In this document: piece by piece, positions 61,401 through 64,000 of the stretch
Position numbering within the stretch: position 1 is the stretch's first letter
How the letters are laid out: each line of letters opens with the position of its first letter
Assembly: GCF_949628215.1 (NCBI RefSeq)
Contig: NC_134279.1
Coordinates: 55,354,266 to 55,418,265, forward strand
Length of the DNA stretch: 64,000 nt
Source: Phalacrocorax aristotelis
Taxonomy: Eukaryota > Chordata > Aves > Suliformes > Phalacrocoracidae
Reading direction: 5' to 3'
Position numbers and translations under genes: made by a program
Notes under the pieces: model-generated
The model's database searches: none
Told to the model about the DNA's origin: nothing
Seen by the model: only the letters and a program-made list of their open reading frames with translations

Positions 61401-63415
61401 TGTCAAATTGGAGCCTTAAGATATGCTATATGAAGGTGGTACACTGCTATGGCAGTCAACAGGATGTTTGAACCTTAAAATGCCAGGTAAGCATTGGCAC
61501 TCTAGTTGGAGAAAAAAAAAAAAAAAAAAAAAAAAGAGAGAGAGAAGAAAGACTAGATGGCAATTTTCCAATATTCTGGGTTCTAAATATTGCAAGGAGA
61601 GAAGGAAAACAAAGCAGACATGACTTCTTCCAGAGCGAGAATATTTTGTTAGTGGTATCAAATATGTTGGAAGTTAACTAGCTTTACATACAGCCTTCGA
61701 GTATCTTAACACACTATATATGAAGGGATCCAAACAATGGGGAAAGATGCATGGCTATTAGTAGGATCAGTCTGAATTTATACCTGCTGTGAGTGTGTAT
61801 GGCCACACAAACCTCATGAAGTCCACCGGACCCCTGTCAAAACTTTCAGCTTCTCTGAGAAGAGAAAAATTACCCACTGCGAACACAGGTTTAGTGTCTT
61901 ACCATTTTCCTCATGGCAATACTCCTGTCCTGCAATGCTGCACCTCCGAAAAACCATCATATTTTCAGTAAGCGTTCCAGTCTTGTCAGAGAAGATATAC
62001 TGAATCTGGCCAAGGTCTTCAGCAATATTCAGTGCTCGACACTGAATTGTTGAGTCTGTTTTCTCATGGTAAAAATCAATGTCATTCTGTATTAAATAAA
62101 TTTGTCCCAATTTGACAATTTCAATTGAAACATAGAGAGAAATTGGGATCAAGACCTACCAAAATAAAACATGGGAATTAAATAAAACCAAACTCTTCGG
62201 CCAGTTACAAACATGAAGTAGCTCTACTGAAGCTGAAGAGTTACTTCAAGGATATAAATGAGATCAGAATATGACCCATGTTCAAAGCAGATTAAAGTTA
62301 CCTGTAATAAAATGATCATCGTCCAGAACATATTGAACCCTGCTAATGCTGGAGGAATAGATTTCCCATCCGGCTCAGGGATGTTAAAAAAAGGTATTTC
62401 TGAATACCTACTTAACCAAATTCCATGGCCTTGAAAACAAGAACAAGATAAAGTCAGTCAGTTGTATGTAAACTGTATCACAGTTCAGGGTCACAGTGTT
62501 AGCTGTTTTACTCCACAGTTCTTTCTCAGCTTTTAAACTATTAATTTTTTCTTGAGTTTTTCCCTCATCAGGAACACCATTAAAATTTAATTAAGTATCA
62601 ATGCACACATTAATAAATACCTTACATGCATTTCTATAAACAGCACATCTATACAGCATATCTCAGAACGAAAGAAATACAAACTACACTTGATAAACAC
62701 TTTTTTTTCCCCCCTCCCAGAAAAACCTCTGGCAATTAATTTTATTATCCTTGCTTGTCCAGGTTTTAGTTAACCTGTGGACACCACCATGTCATCATTA
62801 TTAAGTGTAGGCTGAATAAGTTTTTTTTAAACATGTTTTAAACACCTTTTTAATTTGTCATAAAAGTTAGTCTGCTTAGATTTACTCAAGTGTGCTATTT
62901 CATCAATCCCTCAAATATCAAGTCCTTACAACTCTAGTGACACTAGGCCTCTCCCCGCAATGCTGTACATGCATCTCATGTTACCTGAAAAATTCTAAGA
63001 GAAAGTAGGAGTCTGCAGAGCAATTAGTGAGAGAAAAAAATGAATCTGAGAAACAGGTTCCAGACCTAAGAACTCACACCAGGAACACCCTTCTTGACTA
63101 CACTCCACATTAAACATGACAACATATACTAAAACCTGGCAGCATCCCCAGCAGCTAGGGAATTACACAGGGATAAAGGCAGTTTCTGAGATGGGCTGTT
63201 AAAATGAATCAGCCCCAAAATACAACACTAAGCATTGTAGGCTGAGAGAGGAAAATAGCAGGAGTCTGCTGATACTCACTTACCTATTGCACCAGTTAAA
63301 CACATCAAAATTAGAAGCAGAACACACCAAAGAATATCAGTGTTCACTTTTCTTTCCAATTTACTGCGCTTGTAATGAGGGCCACTGTTATTCAGCATGG
63401 CTTTGGTTTCATGAC
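36977..63415 (-). CDS. ATP10D: ATP10D, class V P4-ATPase, all but the 5' part (gene-level entry)
   Basis: Seventeen exons on the - strand, from right to left: 63284-63415, 62302-62429, 61903-62155, 57295-57530, 56447-56632, 53758-54373, 52898-53004, 51865-51991, 48792-48976, 46803-47112, 46090-46166, 45425-45550, 44747-44947, 41962-42042, 41613-41717, 40060-40247 and 36977-37499. All borders are GT-AG and the phases join into 1193 codons plus stop. P4-ATPases use ATP to move lipids to the cytoplasmic leaflet, usually with a CDC50 partner. Signatures seen are PISLYVSIE (membrane segment 4), SDKTGTLTE with the phosphorylated Asp at 61985-61987, ESPDEAALV and KGAD (53795-53806) in the nucleotide-binding domain, TGDK (48876-48887) and GDGAND. 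The long insert before ESPDEA and the match to human ATP10D as recalled ([14 protein letters not shown]) favour ATP10D over ATP10A and ATP10B, and the CORIN neighbour agrees. Human ATP10D has about 1426 residues, so roughly 230 or more N-terminal residues lie to the right. Confidence 0.96.
37500..40059 (-). other. ATP10D last intron, 2.6 kb
   Basis: No repeat copy, exon or RNA gene recognised. Splice borders on both sides are canonical. Confidence 0.75.
40060..40247 (-). CDS. ATP10D: ATP10D exon: membrane segments 9-10
   Basis: Between aattgcag and gtgcgt. It encodes [20 protein letters not shown], then [14 protein letters not shown] and [22 protein letters not shown] is a hallmark of the ATP10 subfamily. 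Leaves in phase 2, completing Arg with the first base of the last exon. Confidence 0.96.
40248..41612 (-). other. ATP10D intron, 1.4 kb
   Basis: Nothing recognised. A 127-codon open stretch on + (40786-41169) is Lys-rich, AT-driven and without domain. Confidence 0.75.
41613..41717 (-). CDS. ATP10D: ATP10D exon: lumenal loop and membrane segment 8
   Basis: Thirty-five codons between ctttacag and gtgagt, phase 0 both ends. It encodes [20 protein letters not shown] then [15 protein letters not shown], close to the matching human ATP10D segment as recalled. Confidence 0.95.
41962..42042 (-). CDS. ATP10D: ATP10D exon: membrane segment 7
   Basis: Twenty-seven codons between ctcttacag and gtaagt, phase 0 both ends. 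It encodes [19 protein letters not shown] then VCFFVPYF, a conserved amphipathic-to-hydrophobic segment of the transport domain. Confidence 0.95.
42043..44746 (-). other. ATP10D intron, 2.7 kb, with CR1 fragment
   Basis: Holds the CR1 fragment at 43640-43890; otherwise unique sequence. The small intron 41718-41961 downstream is under 300 bases. Confidence 0.75.
43640..43890 (-). mobile_element. CR1 LINE 3' fragment
   Basis: Antisense CR1 3' end: agaatagaatatattgtttc (tail), gaaagggacctacaatgatc, atctagtccaactatctgat, ctctgggaagcctgttccag and gtaaagaaatgcttcgtaat. About 250 bases, 5' truncated, same orientation as ATP10D transcription. Confidence 0.85.
44747..44947 (-). CDS. ATP10D: ATP10D exon: membrane segments 5-6
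   Basis: Sixty-seven codons between cttttcag and gtaggt. It encodes [20 protein letters not shown], then [20 protein letters not shown] and [10 protein letters not shown]. The FFCGFSG and TSVPPI motifs are diagnostic of P4-ATPase membrane segments 5-6. Confidence 0.96.
44948..45424 (-). other. ATP10D intron, 477 bp
   Basis: No recognisable element. Confidence 0.75.
45425..45550 (-). CDS. ATP10D: ATP10D exon: start of C-terminal membrane block
   Basis: Forty-two codons between gttgcag and gtaggt. It encodes [20 protein letters not shown], then [18 protein letters not shown] ending YKNV. This is the conserved P4-ATPase stretch leading into membrane segment 5. Confidence 0.96.
45551..46089 (-). 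other. ATP10D intron, 539 bp
   Basis: No recognisable element. Confidence 0.75.
46090..46166 (-). CDS. ATP10D: ATP10D exon: GDGAND hinge motif
   Basis: A 77-nt exon between tctctgtag and gtagtg. It encodes [20 protein letters not shown] then GQEGMQ, the magnesium-binding GDGxND hinge of all P-type ATPases. Phase 1 in, phase 0 out. Confidence 0.97.
46167..46802 (-). other. ATP10D intron, 636 bp
   Basis: No recognisable element; lies between the AMTLAVG exon and the GDGAND exon and splits the Gly codon of GDGAND. Confidence 0.75.
46803..47112 (-). CDS. ATP10D: ATP10D exon: P-domain insert
   Basis: Between ttaattag and gtgagt. It encodes [15 protein letters not shown], a variable polar stretch, then [13 protein letters not shown] and [15 protein letters not shown], ending AMTLAVG. 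The [11 protein letters not shown] motif is strongly conserved in P4-ATPases. The variable stretch between is where vertebrate ATP10D proteins differ most. Confidence 0.96.
47113..48791 (-). other. ATP10D intron, 1.7 kb
   Basis: AT-rich, no recognisable element. Confidence 0.75.
48792..48976 (-). CDS. ATP10D: ATP10D exon: GIEDRLQ and TGDK motifs
   Basis: Between aaattaag and gtgagt. It encodes [16 protein letters not shown], then [20 protein letters not shown], ending [12 protein letters not shown] (48876-48887) belongs to the P domain that holds the phosphorylated Asp and magnesium. Leaves in phase 0. Confidence 0.97.
48977..51864 (-). other. ATP10D intron, 2.9 kb
   Basis: Contains a strand-asymmetric, G-poor, pyrimidine-rich tract on + at about 49300-49640 and a run of A at about 51620-51637. 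No exon or repeat copy recognised. Confidence 0.75.
51865..51991 (-). CDS. ATP10D: ATP10D exon: segment before the P-domain hinge
   Basis: Between tctgtag and gtaggt. It encodes [19 protein letters not shown], then [10 protein letters not shown]. The ELTLLG end leads into the [10 protein letters not shown] motif of the next exon. Phase 0 in, phase 1 out. Confidence 0.94.
51992..52897 (-). other. ATP10D intron, 906 bp
   Basis: No recognisable element. Confidence 0.75.
52898..53004 (-). CDS. ATP10D: ATP10D exon: helix before hinge
   Basis: Between gataatag and gtattc. It encodes [20 protein letters not shown] then [15 protein letters not shown]. The YA-x-x-GLRTLC-x-A motif is universal in P4-ATPases. 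Thirty-five whole codons plus a split first codon. Confidence 0.95.
53005..53757 (-). other. ATP10D intron, 753 bp
   Basis: No recognisable element. Confidence 0.75.
53758..54373 (-). CDS. ATP10D: ATP10D large exon: Ser-rich insert, ESPDEA and KGAD
   Basis: The largest internal exon here, 616 nt, between gttccag and gtatct. It begins [17 protein letters not shown]; that Met is internal, since acceptor and frame fit the upstream exon. A roughly 100-residue Ser/Glu-rich insert follows, typical of class V enzymes. Then come [30 protein letters not shown] and [16 protein letters not shown], the ATP-binding motifs. Leaves in phase 1. Confidence 0.96.
54374..56446 (-). other. ATP10D intron, 2.1 kb
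   Basis: No exon recognised; A-rich low-complexity sequence at 55718-55745. Confidence 0.75.
56447..56632 (-). CDS. ATP10D: ATP10D exon: nucleotide-binding domain start
   Basis: Sixty-two codons between atcaatag and gtaaga. It encodes [17 protein letters not shown], then [20 protein letters not shown] ending PRQK. The [10 protein letters not shown] helix is a conserved P4-ATPase element at the beginning of the nucleotide-binding domain. Phase 0 at both ends. Confidence 0.95.
56633..57294 (-). other. ATP10D intron, 662 bp
   Basis: No recognisable element. Confidence 0.75.
57295..57530 (-). CDS. ATP10D: ATP10D exon: class V insert after the phosphorylation site
   Basis: Between tttccacag and gtaagt. 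It encodes [20 protein letters not shown], then a polar, Ser-rich stretch ending [13 protein letters not shown]. This acidic, probably disordered insert is typical of the ATP10 group and less conserved than its flanks. Leaves in phase 0. Confidence 0.93.
57913..58491 (+). mobile_element. Solo LTR of the same endogenous retrovirus family, antisense to ATP10D
   Basis: A 579-bp unit from tgtcatggttttagctggga to gctgaaccacgaca, homologous in reverse to 17040-17615 along its length (for example gtgctctgccgggtgcacaa is in both). Flanks cctgt (57908-57912) and cccat (58492-58496) agree at three of five positions and differ by transitions, so the target duplication is decayed or absent. ATTAAA at 58357-58362 is the probable polyadenylation signal. 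An expanded (ATT)n-like tract at about 58295-58362 is not found in the sister copy. No internal viral genes. Confidence 0.9.
58295..58362. repeat. ATT-rich microsatellite inside the LTR
   Basis: Interrupted ATT/TTA repeats just before the ATTAAA of the LTR; missing from the related LTR at 17040, so it expanded within this copy or its subfamily. Confidence 0.7.
61512..61545. repeat. Poly-A run of 24 followed by (GA)n
   Basis: A purine-only tract in an ATP10D intron, 390 bases before the DKTGT exon in genomic order. On the transcribed strand it is a long pyrimidine run. No retroposed gene precedes it. Confidence 0.85.
61903..62155 (-). CDS. ATP10D: ATP10D exon: PISL motif and phosphorylation site DKTGT
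   Basis: Between tttggtag and gtaaga. It encodes [18 protein letters not shown], the P4-ATPase membrane-segment-4 motif used in lipid handling, then [20 protein letters not shown]. The Asp at 61985-61987 forms the phospho-enzyme. Ends [10 protein letters not shown] plus one base, phase 1. Confidence 0.97.
62302..62429 (-). CDS. ATP10D: ATP10D exon: lumenal loop and membrane segment 4 start
   Basis: Between ttttcaag and gtaact. It encodes [19 protein letters not shown] and then [15 protein letters not shown]. The last residues run into the fourth membrane segment, continued by the next exon. Leaves in phase 0. Confidence 0.94.
62430..63283 (-). other. ATP10D intron, 854 bp
   Basis: AT-rich, no recognisable element. 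The neighbouring intron 62156-62301 is only 146 bases, the shortest in the window. Confidence 0.75.
63284..63415 (-). CDS. ATP10D: ATP10D exon: loop before and start of membrane segment 3
   Basis: Between ttacag and gtaagt. It encodes [20 protein letters not shown], the GHETK motif that closes the actuator domain in P4-ATPases, followed by the hydrophobic [18 protein letters not shown]. Enters in phase 1, leaves in phase 1. First ATP10D exon visible in the window. Confidence 0.95.
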
Positions 63416-64000
63416 CTGTAACCACAACACAGGTTGAAATTCTCTAACAGCAGGCATCAGAACCACAAGTGATTTATATTTCTAAAGCTCTGGGAAATGG
63501 GACATTTCTGTCAACTAATATTTGAACAGAGATTATAAATATGAGCAAACTAACGGCTCCTACAATATATGAATTCTGTCCTAAAGAAAACAGAACAAGC
63601 TAAACCAAAATCTGTCATGTACACATTAACTTTCATACTGTCAATATTATTCCTTCCTATAGAAACAATCTTATTCTTGATGTTTTCTGTATATTTCTAA
63701 TATTTTCTATAAAATCCTGCACCTGCATTACAACTATCTGGCTGGATACATCACATTGATTAGTTTAAAAACCTGTGCCCTTTGATACAGAACACTGAAG
63801 AACAGCACTAGCTTCACATTTGGATCAGAAAAAAATCCTAAGCAAGCGATGCATCTCCACGTCCATTTCAAAATCTGGGTTTACCATTGCAACTAACAGA
63901 TGAGGACAAGGAGCTCTTCACATGGAACACAGCTGGCCTCCCATGAATAATCAGACATATCAGTTCTTTACATTGCTAAAATGGAAACAAACTTAACCCA
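63416..64000 (-). other. ATP10D intron, continues beyond window
   Basis: Unique AT-rich sequence to the window end; the upstream ATP10D exons are not present. Confidence 0.75.

Larger units (their letters stand above)
57531..61902 (-). other. ATP10D intron, 4.4 kb, with nested LTR in CR1
   Basis: Carries the old CR1 and the solo LTR described separately and a poly-A/(GA)n tract at 61512-61545. The stretch 58661-61511 shows nothing I recognise. Confidence 0.8.

Noticed and set aside
1..64000. tRNA, rRNA, CRISPR, operon or phage-like features
   Set aside because: None seen. The window is vertebrate nuclear DNA with spliced genes and retroelements; prokaryotic categories do not apply.

Overview
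This is vertebrate nuclear DNA, almost certainly from a bird. Genes are split into short exons with GT-AG introns, intergenic DNA is AT-rich, and nearly every recognisable interspersed repeat is a CR1 LINE or a retroviral solo LTR, which is the typical avian mix. I cannot name the species.

Two host genes converge tail to tail. On the + strand, 1636-30129 holds the last seven coding exons of CORIN, the membrane-anchored serine protease that activates natriuretic peptides. They encode the scavenger-receptor (SRCR) domain, the activation site and the complete trypsin-like domain with His, Asp and Ser in place. On the - strand, 63415 down to 36977 holds seventeen exons of ATP10D, a class V P4-ATPase (putative lipid flippase). 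They run from the loop before transmembrane segment 3 through the phosphorylation motif DKTGT, KGAD, TGDK and GDGAND to the stop codon. Both genes start outside the window: CORIN to the left, ATP10D to the right. The two stop codons are 6.8 kb apart. CORIN and ATP10D are also convergent neighbours in mammals (human 4p12), so this is conserved synteny. All exon phases join without a frameshift or stop (354 CORIN codons, 1193 ATP10D codons, each before the stop).

Repeats: a long but dead CR1 element (about 21917-25451, +) in a CORIN intron keeps the end of ORF1 with a GDSL-type esterase motif and a broken ORF2. A close relative lies inverted at about 9069-10012. Older CR1 pieces are at 6541-6640, 10036-11030, 11820-12325, 43640-43890 and 57690-58660. 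Two solo LTRs of one endogenous retrovirus family lie at 17040-17615 (-) and 57913-58491 (+), each antisense to its host gene; the second was inserted into an old CR1.

No RNA gene, CRISPR array, operon-like cluster or clearly new protein system was found. The most useful observations are three inactivating lesions shared by the two young CR1 copies, the solo LTR with a perfect 5-bp target duplication and an intact CRE/TATA core, and the nested LTR-in-CR1 insertion.
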